A stretch of 64,000 nucleotides of DNA from Terriglobia bacterium (GTDB taxonomy: Bacteria > Acidobacteriota > Terriglobia > Acidiferrales > UBA7541): positions 62,001 to 126,000 of the forward strand of contig JAIMAG010000003.1 in the NCBI GenBank assembly GCA_023512135.1, written 5' to 3'. The notes beneath the pieces were generated by a model that did no database searches, had not been told where the DNA came from, and saw nothing but the letters and a program-made list of their open reading frames with translations. This document shows positions 32,343 through 41,013 of this stretch, piece after piece (the stretch's first letter is position 1; each line of letters opens with the position of its first letter). The position numbers were made by a program, and so were the translations under genes.

Positions 32343-34364
32343 TCAGAACAGGAAAGTCAGCGTGTGCAGAAAATCCTGCAACCAGACCATCCACTTCGCG
32401 GCCCACTTGGTGGCCACGAACTGGGGACGCGGTTGCAGGCGCCGGCTGTTGTTCGTGTAATGCGTGTCGAGAACGATTTTCCGCTCCGGATCAATCACGA
32501 CGTATTCCAGCCGCGCCGGGCGGGTGAAGGTATACAGCTTCCACAGGGCACGTCCGTCCCAGCTCTCCCGGATGCGCTCGCCATCTTCGAACACGAACAA
32601 GACCTCGACGGGCAGGATGCCATCCTGCAAGCGCCGGACAACGACGCGCGTTTCGTAGGGCCCCTCCTCCCGAGCAGATTCCTCACCTGCAAGGGCCAGG
32701 GTGCCGTTGCGCTCCACGTAGCCCAGCGTGCGCACTGGCTCGCTTGCGACGGACTGCACGGCATAGTCGAACACCGCCGCACGGTAAAACACCTGGTCGA
32801 AAAACCAGGTGAGATCCTGACCGGCGACTTCGCTGGCGGTGCGGAAGAAATCCTCGGGCTTCGGGTGACGGAAGCGGTAGCGTTCAAAAAACGTGGCCAG
32901 GATGCGCTGGAGCGTCTCCCAGCCGAGCATCCGTTCCAGGGTGGTCAGCCAGAGAGCGGTTTTGCTGTAGGTGATGGCGCTGGCAGTTTCTGGATGATAG
33001 CGATAGGTGGGCGTGGCCGGCACATCGCTGCGTGCGGCGGCGCGATAACGATCCAGTCCCATGCCGTGCAGGCGGCTCCGACGCACATCCCGCAGCCAGA
33101 CGGGAACGAACTCGCGGAAGAATCGCCGGACGAAGAACCACTGCCCGTAGGCGACCTCGGCGACGCGCTCTTCGGAGAAGGTGTTCAGACCTTCGTCAAT
33201 CCACGCATGCTCGAACTCGTTGTTGCCCACCAGGCCGTACCAGAACTGGTGTCCGGCTTCGTGAATCGTCACGCCCTCGGGTTGGCCGCCGCCGAAGGGC
33301 GCCCAGTACCGCGTGCCGCAGGTGAACAGCGTGGGATACTCCATGCCGCCGGAACCACTCTCATAGGCAGGGTCGATCACCGTCACATGGCCGTAGGGGT
33401 AAGGACCGAACCAGAGTCCGTAGTGCTCGAGAGCTGCTTCGACGGCGCGGAAGTGCCGCTCGATCTGGCCCGCGTGCTCCGGCTGATAGAGCAGGCGAAT
33501 GTCCACAGCAGGCAGGCCGCTGCGTTCGAAGCGGCGCCGCGCCTCGCGGAAGTCCGGGCTGGTGGTCCAGGCGAAATCGTGCACATCGGCTTGCTGATAA
33601 CGATGCGTTGCCGTGCCGTCTGGATTTTCTGTGACACCCAGCGCCACGCCGGTGGCGCCCACCAGCCAGCCCCGCGGCACGGTGATCTGCACGTCATAGA
33701 GGCCGTAGTCGGCATAGAACTCCGTTGCCGCGTGAAACTGGTGATTGTTCCATGTGCCGTCGGGTTCGAAGACACCCAGCTTCGGGAACCAGTGCGCAAG
33801 GAAGAAGTAGTTGCCGCGAAAGCCGGTGCGGGCAAACGTCCGCGGGATTTTCGATTTCCAGACGAGTTCGACGCGGATTGTTTCTCCCGGGCCGACCGGT
33901 CGCGGGAGCGGCACCACGAGCACAGTGCGATCTTCCGGGTTGGCGTCGTCCGGGGATTCGTAGCGCACCTGCTGGGTCAGTTCGGCGGCGCCGAACGCTC
34001 CACCGGGCAGCACGCGCACTGCCTCGATCTGCACGTAGCCCCAGTCTTCGGGGCGGCGCTGCTGCAGCGAATCGGCACGCGGTTCGGTGCGGAGCGCATC
34101 CTCGCGCAGCCAGGTACTGCGGGAATTCCGCCAGGCGTTCCAGTACAGATGGAACCACAACTCAGAGGTCGAGAAGCGCGTGGTATTCCGCCACTCCAGC
34201 ACTTCCATGCCCTCGAGCATTTTTGTCTCGGGATGCAGCCGCACCTGGATCGTGTAGTTCGCGTTGCGCGAGCTGATCTCGACGGCCTGCTGACCCGCCG
34301 CCGGCAGGACAACCCCCAGCCACAGAATTAACCTCGCGAGGTGCACAGCACAACGAACGACCAT
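32343..34364 (-). CDS. M1 family metallopeptidase, secreted
   Basis: 673 residues with an N-terminal signal peptide. Gluzincin aminopeptidase fold: beta-rich N-terminal domain, the GGMEYP substrate-anchor motif, and zinc site H368-E-x2-H372 with the third ligand E391 (DEG). A catalytic Tyr is expected in the YSKTALWL region. The C-terminal part (about 560 on) is beta-rich and less conserved. This large exported M1 type is common in Acidobacteriota and Bacteroidota. GGAGGGAGG before ATG 34364 fixes the start, and a TATAAT promoter lies upstream. Likely digests peptides in the periplasm. Confidence 0.93.
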   Translation of the reverse strand: MVVRCAVHLARLILWLGVVLPAAGQQAVEISSRNANYTIQVRLHPETKMLEGMEVLEWRNTTRFSTSELWFHLYWNAWRNSRSTWLREDALRTEPRADSLQQRRPEDWGYVQIEAVRVLPGGAFGAAELTQQVRYESPDDANPEDRTVLVVPLPRPVGPGETIRVELVWKSKIPRTFARTGFRGNYFFLAHWFPKLGVFEPDGTWNNHQFHAATEFYADYGLYDVQITVPRGWLVGATGVALGVTENPDGTATHRYQQADVHDFAWTTSPDFREARRRFERSGLPAVDIRLLYQPEHAGQIERHFRAVEAALEHYGLWFGPYPYGHVTVIDPAYESGSGGMEYPTLFTCGTRYWAPFGGGQPEGVTIHEAGHQFWYGLVGNNEFEHAWIDEGLNTFSEERVAEVAYGQWFFVRRFFREFVPVWLRDVRRSRLHGMGLDRYRAAARSDVPATPTYRYHPETASAITYSKTALWLTTLERMLGWETLQRILATFFERYRFRHPKPEDFFRTASEVAGQDLTWFFDQVFYRAAVFDYAVQSVASEPVRTLGYVERNGTLALAGEESAREEGPYETRVVVRRLQDGILPVEVLFVFEDGERIRESWDGRALWKLYTFTRPARLEYVVIDPERKIVLDTHYTNNSRRLQPRPQFVATKWAAKWMVWLQDFLHTLTFLF

Positions 34365-34402
34365 GCCTCCCTCCGGCAAAATCCGGACCACAAAGTGCGC
34401 CC

Positions 34403-34430
34403 ATTATAGTCATCGCCGCGGTACCGACAA
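34403..34430 (-). promoter_or_regulatory. Promoter of the M1 peptidase gene
   Basis: Minus strand: TTGTCG (34430-34425), 16-base spacer, perfect TATAAT (34408-34403). The transcript would begin about 32 bases before the start codon. Confidence 0.65.
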
Positions 34431-34520
34431 GCAGTACTGCAAAAGGCGACAGGAGAGCACGGCTTCGCACAACACCCGGTGCGCGGCGGGGCGGGCCCGC
34501 GGCGAGCCATTGCCCACTGC

Positions 34521-35030
34521 CTAATAAGCCACTTTGTCCGGCTTCTGCTGCCACAGCCGAAAGGCTTCCAGGGCCGGCTCGCGCATGATCTGCTGCATGG
34601 GGATGCGCCGGCGAACGGGCGGCTGTTGCAGCTCACGCAAGATGTCGACATCGTCGAAGCCGGCCTGTGCGGCATCTTCTGCGGTGCCGGCGTAAAACAC
34701 GCGCGCCGGCCGCGCCCAGTAGATCGCTCCCAGGCACATCGGACACGGTTCGCAGGAGGTGTAGAGGTCACAGCCGGTCAACTGAAAATGTCCGAGCACA
34801 CGGCAGGCTTCGCGGATGGCTACGATTTCGGCGTGTGCGGTGGGATCGTTCGCACTGGTGACGCGGTTCGCACCTTCGGCAACGATCTGGCCGTCTTTGA
34901 CCACGACACAGCCAAACGGCCCGCCCAACCCCTTGCGCACATTCTCGACCGCCAGGGCAATGGCGCGCGCCATGAACCGGTTGTGTTCGGCAGGATTCAT
35001 CGCGTTTTCGTCGGGCAGCGCAGCGTCCAT
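34521..35030 (-). CDS. guaD: Guanine deaminase, CDA-fold
   Basis: About 169 residues. Deaminates guanine to xanthine for purine salvage. It closely follows the Bacillus GuaD pattern: GGPFGCVVVKDG, catalytic TAHAE, zinc Cys pair in SCEPCPMCLGAIYWARP, and the domain-swapped C-terminal tail. Starts at ATG 35030 or 35000. A TACAAT box lies only five bases before ATG 35030, and neither start has a good Shine-Dalgarno sequence. tRNA adenosine deaminase is a less likely reading, because the AIYWARP segment and length match GuaD. Confidence 0.9.
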   Translation of the reverse strand: MDAALPDENAMNPAEHNRFMARAIALAVENVRKGLGGPFGCVVVKDGQIVAEGANRVTSANDPTAHAEIVAIREACRVLGHFQLTGCDLYTSCEPCPMCLGAIYWARPARVFYAGTAEDAAQAGFDDVDILRELQQPPVRRRIPMQQIMREPALEAFRLWQQKPDKVAY

Positions 35031-35152
35031 CTGCCATTGTAACGCAGCCGCGCCCGCAGCGCCGCGCGGCGCCCGGGATGCGGGCTGCAGGCAGAGCGGC
35101 CGGCGCAACACTGCCGACTGTTCTGCGGCCCGCGGGCTGTGCAAGGCGGGGC

Positions 35153-35181
35153 TTGACTTTCGCTTTTTATTCGCCTATGAT
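35153..35181 (+). promoter_or_regulatory. Near-consensus promoter with no gene downstream
   Basis: TTGACT (35153-35158), a 17-base spacer, TATGAT (35176-35181). Transcription would start near 35188. No plus-strand coding region follows before the convergent gene that ends at 35489. Confidence 0.75.
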
Positions 35182-35188
35182 GTGCGCC

Positions 35189-35295
35189 GGTAGAGGAACG
35201 GGACCGGGGCCGACGGCCCCATTGTCCACAGGACTCTCCCGGGCAGTCGGCTCCGGAATTCGCCCGGCCCAGCCCGGTCCCCCGCCCTGCTCCTC
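35189..35295 (+). ncRNA. Candidate structured small RNA
   Basis: Begins at the expected start point of the promoter at 35153-35181. Long-range pairing is visible: 35200-35208 pairs perfectly with 35273-35281 (9 bp), extended by GAGGA 35193-35197 with TCCTC 35291-35295. Inside, GGGGCC/GGCCCC (35206-35220) forms a hairpin and CCGGGC/GCCCGG forms a second. The RNA may run farther 3', since no T-run terminator is seen before 35489. A rod-like fold with 5'-3' pairing would suit 6S RNA, but I cannot identify the family. It does not match RNase P RNA, tmRNA or SRP RNA signatures. Confidence 0.4.
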
Positions 35296-35488
35296 AGGTC
35301 ACAAGTGCGCAGCGAAGACTTTCCGTTGGCAAAGCTCCCTGCCCGGCTCCGACGATTCCTGTTTCCGCAAGGGTTGCGCTGGACTGCCCGTTTTGCGCAA
35401 AGGTGCGGGGTTGCGAAAGCGGCCTCGAGCCGAGCAAGATAACGACGCGTCTGACTTCCTGTGTCCCGGTGCGAACAGCAGGTGAACA

Positions 35489-38056
35489 TCAACTGCCCTG
35501 CGGCGCGGCGAGACCGAGACGGGTTGCTGCCAACTGGAGAATGCGCGGGTGGGTACAGACCTCGAAGTATTCCAGCGTGCCCGGTTCGGCAATCTGACCG
35601 GTCGGGCTCAGGCAGCGCACAACGCCTTTGCGCACGACCACAACCTCGAACGTTTCGCCGACAGGCACCTGCCCGGCGTAGAGGGGTACACGCTCTTCTC
35701 CCCAGGGCATCGGCACATTCAGCGAGAACGAAGTGAGCGCGACTTCTTCGCTGAGCTTTTCGAATCCTTCCCGATTCAGTTCGATGCCGTTGACGTTCCA
35801 ACGAATCAGGAACTCTTCGGCTTCCTCGCCTTCGACGCGCACCTTCATGGTCTGAAAGTGGAACAGTTGGAACGGCGAAGGGTTCCGCACCAGGATGCGT
35901 CGCGCGACCTTGGAAGAGCTGGAAAGCCGGTCCGAGCGATTCAGCGCCTGCGAGATCATGATGCGCGAATCGCCTTCCATCCAGATGGTTGGTGCTGAAT
36001 TCTGAAAGGCGATGCCCAGGCCCAGGGTGAGCGGCGGCAACCCGAACGCTTCCGCGCGGCGGTTGTTCGCCTGGACGACCTCCAGAATGTGGCGGGACAG
36101 CAGACAGGCTTTGGCGACCGCGCGCTGCTGGGCGCGGTTCGTTTCGGTTTCATAGATGGCCAGAATGATGGCGTCGCCCTCGATGAACACTTTCGTGGCG
36201 GAATAGCGATCGAGCAGCCGCCGCACCGGTTCGTAGAGGTGCAGGCTGAAGTGGGAAGCCGGATTCAGGCCGCGCGCAAGCAGCTCCTGGGTGATGCGGG
36301 TGGATTCCCGCACGTCCACCTTGACCACCACGTGGGAGGTGGTGCGGTCTTCGGTGGGGCGGTCTTCATCGGGAAGGAGAAATTCATACAGCGTGTGATT
36401 CAGCCGGGAGAGTTCCCGGGTGCGTTCGTCGGCGACAAGGTGCACGCTTTCCATCAGCGCCACGAGCCGGTGGTAGTTGCGCAGGTCGCGTCGGAGTCGC
36501 ATCAGGTCTTCGGCAAACCGAACGGCGGCGGCGCGCAACTGTTCGGGCGGATAGCGCCGCAGGGCCCGTGCCGCTTCTTCGATGCGGGCCAGTGAGAACT
36601 GCCGGGCGGGAAACTGCTGCAGGAGTTCGCTGACCCGCTTCAGCTCCTCGCGATCCACCAGCGCCTTTTTCAATTGCTGGAGGTGCACCGGAGGACAGTA
36701 GTCGTGGTGGATCTCGCGCAACTCGTAGCTGGCCAGAACGTGCATCAGGAGATTGCCTTCTTCGAGTCGGCGGAGCCAGGCATCGCGGAGCCGCGCGCGG
36801 AGTGCGACGTCCGCACCGTTCCGCTCGGCCCAGTCCGGGTCGAACAGCCGGCGGGCATTTTCGGGCTCGCAGAGATATTCGCCGAGCTGGCTCTCGCAGG
36901 CCTCTTCCAGGAAATCGGCCTCCTGCTGGGCGGCGCGGAGCTGTGCTTCCAGCGACTGCAGACGCTGGGCGAGCGTCTGCTGCTGCTGTTCGATCTGAAT
37001 GAGCTGAGCCCGGGCGTGGCTGCTCCCCCGGCTGATCAGACGCGTCACAAACCCATCGCCGCGTCCTTGCTGGTGCAGGGCTTCCTGGCGTTCGGCGTCG
37101 AGTCGCGCGGCTTCCGCCTGCAGCGCGCGCGCTTCGGCGGAGAGCGCGGCGAGGCGGGCGCGTGCCTGCTCGAGGGGATCGCTCCCGGCACCGTTGTGCA
37201 GCAGTTCCCGCAAAAGGTCCTTCAACAGGGCGTCGAAGCGTTCGAAGCGGTCTTCATCCTTCAGGTAGTTGCCGAGCAGGACGTACTGTTCCAGGTACAG
37301 GTAGTCGTCGCGGCCGCCTTCGACAAAGATCAGCGGGCAGCGGAGCATCTCGTACAGCTCTTCGAAATCTTCTCCAAACAGGGCGCGGCGGGACTGGCGC
37401 AGAACGGTTTCGTCCACTTCCACGAGCAACTGGCGCAGGGTCTGGCCGACCTTGCGGTAGATGTTGCGGCGGTTCGCCTGCGTTTCGGCCAGATAGACCT
37501 TTTTTCGGTGTGCCTGTTCGGTGCGCTCGAAGAAAGCGCCGCGGGCACGGAGATATTCCTTGCACTCGAGCATCAGGTGCGAGAACTGACTGCTGATTTC
37601 CTGCGTGAACAGTTTCAGGATGGCCACCCGCGCCAGCAGATCGAGCTCGATGTTCTTTTCATATTTGGCCTGAGTGAGCGAGGCCCGCAGCAGTTCGGTC
37701 AGCAGTTTTTTGAAGGCACCGGTTTCCAGCGGTCGGTTCGATTTCAGCTCGCTGAAAAACCGGGCCACCTTCGCCGTCTGGCGCACCAGGTCAAGAACGT
37801 AGCGTCGGGTGGCCTCGACGAAGCGCGGACTCAGGAACACATCGTAGTGAACGTTGTCGGTGCCGCGGACCAGTTGGGTGAACTGAATGTCGGCTCGATA
37901 GGGGACCAGGGCCAGACCGGCGGGCAGGTCCGGAGCAGCGACACTCCGGCGTTCCAGAATCGCTTTGTCTTCAACAGCCACACTCCCATTGAACCGTTGT
38001 TTCCCGTGCGGCTCAAGCGCCTGGCGCCTAAGGGTCAATAAAATGTTTGCAGCCAA
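35489..38056 (-). CDS. Soluble coiled-coil protein with class III cyclase-like domain
   Basis: About 855 residues, no signal peptide or membrane helix. A helical N-terminal region (about 50-300) leads into a long coiled coil rich in Ala, Arg, Gln and Glu (about 305-405). A further helical region follows, and then a class III nucleotidyl-cyclase-like domain (about 570-720). Metal-binding Asp candidates are D581 (VKVDVREST) and D628 (EGDAIILAI). The Asn/Arg of the transition-state motif may be in ALNRSDRL. The usual purine-selecting Lys before GD is not at its normal place, so activity or specificity may differ. A beta-rich C-terminal domain ends the protein. The start is uncertain (TTG 38056, or GTG near 37978). 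Last gene of a six-gene minus-strand run. Confidence 0.8.
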   Translation of the reverse strand: MAANILLTLRRQALEPHGKQRFNGSVAVEDKAILERRSVAAPDLPAGLALVPYRADIQFTQLVRGTDNVHYDVFLSPRFVEATRRYVLDLVRQTAKVARFFSELKSNRPLETGAFKKLLTELLRASLTQAKYEKNIELDLLARVAILKLFTQEISSQFSHLMLECKEYLRARGAFFERTEQAHRKKVYLAETQANRRNIYRKVGQTLRQLLVEVDETVLRQSRRALFGEDFEELYEMLRCPLIFVEGGRDDYLYLEQYVLLGNYLKDEDRFERFDALLKDLLRELLHNGAGSDPLEQARARLAALSAEARALQAEAARLDAERQEALHQQGRGDGFVTRLISRGSSHARAQLIQIEQQQQTLAQRLQSLEAQLRAAQQEADFLEEACESQLGEYLCEPENARRLFDPDWAERNGADVALRARLRDAWLRRLEEGNLLMHVLASYELREIHHDYCPPVHLQQLKKALVDREELKRVSELLQQFPARQFSLARIEEAARALRRYPPEQLRAAAVRFAEDLMRLRRDLRNYHRLVALMESVHLVADERTRELSRLNHTLYEFLLPDEDRPTEDRTTSHVVVKVDVRESTRITQELLARGLNPASHFSLHLYEPVRRLLDRYSATKVFIEGDAIILAIYETETNRAQQRAVAKACLLSRHILEVVQANNRRAEAFGLPPLTLGLGIAFQNSAPTIWMEGDSRIMISQALNRSDRLSSSSKVARRILVRNPSPFQLFHFQTMKVRVEGEEAEEFLIRWNVNGIELNREGFEKLSEEVALTSFSLNVPMPWGEERVPLYAGQVPVGETFEVVVVRKGVVRCLSPTGQIAEPGTLEYFEVCTHPRILQLAATRLGLAAPQGS

Positions 38057-38085
38057 AAAGCGAATGCCGGCTGGTCAGCGGTCGT

Positions 38086-38886
38086 TCAGCCGACGATGTC
38101 TTCCCCGCCATCCACGCCGATTACGTTGCCGGTCATCCAGTAGGTGTTCGGGTGGGAGAGCACGGCGATGGCGGCGGCGACGTCGGCCGGCGTGGTGAGT
38201 CGGCCGTGCGGATTGCGCTGCTGGGCCTGCCGGATGAGCTGTTCGTGGACAGGAATTTTGCGCAGTGCGGGAGTATCGGTCACGCCGGCGCGGATGGCGT
38301 TGGCAGTGATGCCGAGCGGAGCGAGTTCCAGCGCGAGCTGGCGGATGTGGGATTCCAGTGCCGCTTTGGCAGCGCTGACGGCGCCGTAGGTGGCAAAGAC
38401 GCGCGTGCCCCCGGAACTGGTCATCGCGAAGATGCGGCCTCCAGCCGTCATCAGCCGGCGACGCACCAAATCCTGCACCCAATAGACCAGGCTGTGGGCC
38501 ATCACATCGAGCGTCATTTCCATCTGCGGCTTGGTCAGCTGCTCTTCGGCCGATTCCGCCAGGTAGGGCTTCAGGGTGCCAAAGGCCAGCGAATGCAGCA
38601 GCACGCGCACCGTGCCCGGCGCTGTTGCGAACTGCGCGGCAATCTGATCGAGCACTTCCCGGCGCTTTTCCTCGTCGGCAGCATTCACATTGAAAAAGAT
38701 CGCCTCGCGCCCGTGGGAACGGATGCGGGCGATGACCTCTTCGACGTGGGGCAGCGTGGCGCGGCGGTCCAAATGCACACCAAAGATATGCATGCCGTGG
38801 CGCGCGAGCTCGATGGCGGTGGCTTCGCCAAAACCGCTGGAAGCTCCCAGGATCAGAGCCCACTCGGCAGGATGGGTCGGTGTCAT
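38086..38886 (-). CDS. SDR oxidoreductase, FabL-like enoyl-ACP reductase
   Basis: 266 residues. Short-chain dehydrogenase fold with the NAD(P)H loop GASSGFGEA. The catalytic pair is spaced Tyr-x6-Lys (YGAVSAAK), which is typical of enoyl-ACP reductases (FabI/FabL) rather than Tyr-x3-Lys of ketoreductases. The segment AALESHIRQLALELAPLGI resembles Bacillus FabL. It would catalyse the last step of each fatty-acid elongation cycle. ATG 38886 overlaps the tsaE stop (ATGA) and has AGGAGAAG upstream. I leave the symbol blank since substrate specificity cannot be read from sequence alone. Confidence 0.85.
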   Translation of the reverse strand: MTPTHPAEWALILGASSGFGEATAIELARHGMHIFGVHLDRRATLPHVEEVIARIRSHGREAIFFNVNAADEEKRREVLDQIAAQFATAPGTVRVLLHSLAFGTLKPYLAESAEEQLTKPQMEMTLDVMAHSLVYWVQDLVRRRLMTAGGRIFAMTSSGGTRVFATYGAVSAAKAALESHIRQLALELAPLGITANAIRAGVTDTPALRKIPVHEQLIRQAQQRNPHGRLTTPADVAAAIAVLSHPNTYWMTGNVIGVDGGEDIVG

Positions 38887-39374
38887 CGTTTCTTCTCCTG
38901 TTCGAACGTTCCGGGGCGGGCCTCGACGTGCAGTACACCGGCCCGGTCGCGAATGTAAAGCCGCCGACGGTCGTCTGCCGCCGGCGCTTCGAGCCGGATT
39001 TCGATCACCGGCCAGTCGGTGCGCAGAGTCAATTTCTCGGCCCACTCGACCAGAATCACGGCCGGCTCGGCGAGCAGGTCGTCCAAGCCGATGCTTTCCA
39101 GTTCTGCCTGACCGCTGATGCGATAGAGGTCCACGTGATAGACGCGGGGGTGATTGCCGAAGGCATGCACCAGCGTGAAGGTGGGGCTGGTGACGTCTTC
39201 CAGCCGTGCCACCCCCAGACCGCTGATGATCCCTTTCGCCAGCGTGGTTTTTCCGGCTCCCAGCTCACCGAACAGCAGCACGAGCACCGGCGGGCGCAGT
39301 TGCGCAGCCAGTTCAGCGCCGAAGGCAATCGTTTCTTCGGCGGAACGGGTTTCCCGTTCAAACTCGAGCGGCAC
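38883..39374 (-). CDS. tsaE: tRNA t6A synthesis ATPase TsaE
   Basis: 163 residues. P-loop ATPase that works with TsaD and TsaB to make N6-threonylcarbamoyladenosine on tRNA. Walker A GELGAGKTTLAKG, then SPTFTLVH, HVDLYRI and LVEWAEKL. The start is GTG 39374, backed by AGGAGG seven bases upstream inside the nnr gene. No ATG fits. It overlaps nnr by 17 bases and the FabL-like gene by four, so all three are translationally linked. The nnr-tsaE pairing recurs in many bacteria. Confidence 0.95.
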   Translation of the reverse strand: MPLEFERETRSAEETIAFGAELAAQLRPPVLVLLFGELGAGKTTLAKGIISGLGVARLEDVTSPTFTLVHAFGNHPRVYHVDLYRISGQAELESIGLDDLLAEPAVILVEWAEKLTLRTDWPVIEIRLEAPAADDRRRLYIRDRAGVLHVEARPGTFEQEKKR

Positions 39375-40950
39375 GCAGTTCCTCCTGCAGTCGGGCAAAC
39401 GCTGCGGGCAGAGCTTCGACGAGATCCGAAGCCAGCAGCGAAATCTCTCCGGTGCGGGCGGCGGCCAGGTCGCCGGCGAGCCCATGCAGATAGACTCCCA
39501 GCGCCAGCACCCGCGCCCAGTCGGCCGTGCGGAACTGAGCGGTCAGGGCGGCGAGCACACCGGTCAGCACATCGCCCGTGCCGCCGGTGGCCATGCCGGG
39601 GTTGCCGGTGGAATTGAAAAAAGCGCGGCCATCGGGCGCGGCGACGATAGTGCGATATCCCTTCAGCACCACATAAGCATTCCAGCGCGATGCCGCTTGC
39701 TGCGCCAGCTCGAGCCGGCGGTGCTGCACGTCGCGCGTGGTGCAGCCGAGCAGGCGCGCCATTTCCCCCGGATGGGGCGTCAGGGCCAAAGGCGCACGCC
39801 GCTGGCGCAGCTCGTCGGCACGACCGACGAACGCATTCAGCCCGTCAGCATCCAGAAGCAGCGGCAACGTGCATTCTGCGGTCACCGCGCGGATGAACTG
39901 CTGTGTTTCCAGATGTGTGCCGAGGCCCGGGCCCAGCGCGACGACGGTTTTCGTCTCCAGCAGTTGTTGCAACCGCCCATAGTCAACATTGCTGGCGGCG
40001 ATGGTATCGGCATCGGTGGCGGCCAGCGGTTCGGTCATCAGCTCGGCCAGGCCAGCAGCAACAATCGGCTGCACCGGAGCCGGCGTTGCCACCGTCACCA
40101 GACCCGCGCCGGCACGCAGTGCGCCCCGGGCGGCCAGAATGGCCGCGCCCGTTTTGCCGCGCGAGCCGGCAAAAATCAAAACATGGCCGTAGTCGCCCTT
40201 GTGCGTGTCCGGTCGGCGACGCAGAGGCAGGCCGCGGAATTCGCCGGGCTCGAGGTAGTGGAGGCGGAGCGCGGGATCGCTGTCAAGCAACTCGCGCGGC
40301 GTGCCAATCTGGACGACGACCAGTTTGCCGACATACTCCGTGCCCGGCCAGAGCAACTGGCCGAGCTTGGGCGCGGTGAACGTAACCGTGTAGTCGGCCT
40401 CGATAGCCACGATTTCGCCGGCGGAACCATCAGCGGGCAGACCCGAGGGAATGTCTACGGCCAGGACCGTGTACCGTTCCCGGCCGCGATTGACGTCTTC
40501 GATAACGGTGCGCAGCAAGCCTTCGACGGGCCCGGCCAGGCCGGTGCCCAGCAGGGCGTCAATGACCAGCTCGGATTCGTTCAGCCCGGCGCGTGCCTGT
40601 TCCCACTCCGCGGCGCTGCGGATGACGCGAAGCTCGCCGCCGCGTTCGCGCCAGCGACGCAGCGTGATGGCCGCATCCCCCTGCACGCTGTCCGGGTCGG
40701 CAAACAGCAGCACCCGCACACGACCGCCGCGTTCCGCCAGCAGGCGAGCCGCCACCAAGCCATCGCCGCCGTTGTTTCCCTTGCCACATAACACGGTGAT
40801 GCGCTGCCCGGCCAGCTGGGGAAATGTGGCGGCGGCGAACTCGGCCACGCCGCGGCCGGCATTTTCCATCAGCGTCAGGCTGGGCACACCGAACTGTTCC
40901 GTGGTGCGGCGATCGGCTTCGCGCATCTGGGCTGCGGTGAGAACCTTCAT
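39358..40950 (-). CDS. nnr: Bifunctional NAD(P)H-hydrate epimerase/dehydratase
   Basis: 530 residues, a fusion of two repair enzymes. The N-terminal epimerase (about 1-215, YjeF-N) shows GKGNNGGDGLVAARLL and the DALLGTGLAGPV loop. The C-terminal ADP-dependent dehydratase (about 230-525, ribokinase-like) shows KGDYGHVLIFAGS, GPGLG, DADGLN, TPHPGEMARL and GTGDVLTG. Together they restore damaged NAD(P)H hydrates. Length is normal for the fused form. Upstream of tsaE, downstream of an SDR gene. Confidence 0.97.
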   Translation of the reverse strand: MKVLTAAQMREADRRTTEQFGVPSLTLMENAGRGVAEFAAATFPQLAGQRITVLCGKGNNGGDGLVAARLLAERGGRVRVLLFADPDSVQGDAAITLRRWRERGGELRVIRSAAEWEQARAGLNESELVIDALLGTGLAGPVEGLLRTVIEDVNRGRERYTVLAVDIPSGLPADGSAGEIVAIEADYTVTFTAPKLGQLLWPGTEYVGKLVVVQIGTPRELLDSDPALRLHYLEPGEFRGLPLRRRPDTHKGDYGHVLIFAGSRGKTGAAILAARGALRAGAGLVTVATPAPVQPIVAAGLAELMTEPLAATDADTIAASNVDYGRLQQLLETKTVVALGPGLGTHLETQQFIRAVTAECTLPLLLDADGLNAFVGRADELRQRRAPLALTPHPGEMARLLGCTTRDVQHRRLELAQQAASRWNAYVVLKGYRTIVAAPDGRAFFNSTGNPGMATGGTGDVLTGVLAALTAQFRTADWARVLALGVYLHGLAGDLAAARTGEISLLASDLVEALPAAFARLQEELRAARV

Positions 40951-41013
40951 GGTTACAGCGTAACAGTGCGGACGGAGTTCATAAAGTGCGTGCCGGGCTG
41001 CCCTCCAGCGCCG

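Noticed and set aside
32085-34331. 748-codon plus-strand open frame opposite the M1 peptidase
   Set aside because: The peptidase is complete with zinc site and signal peptide. The opposite frame has shadow composition.
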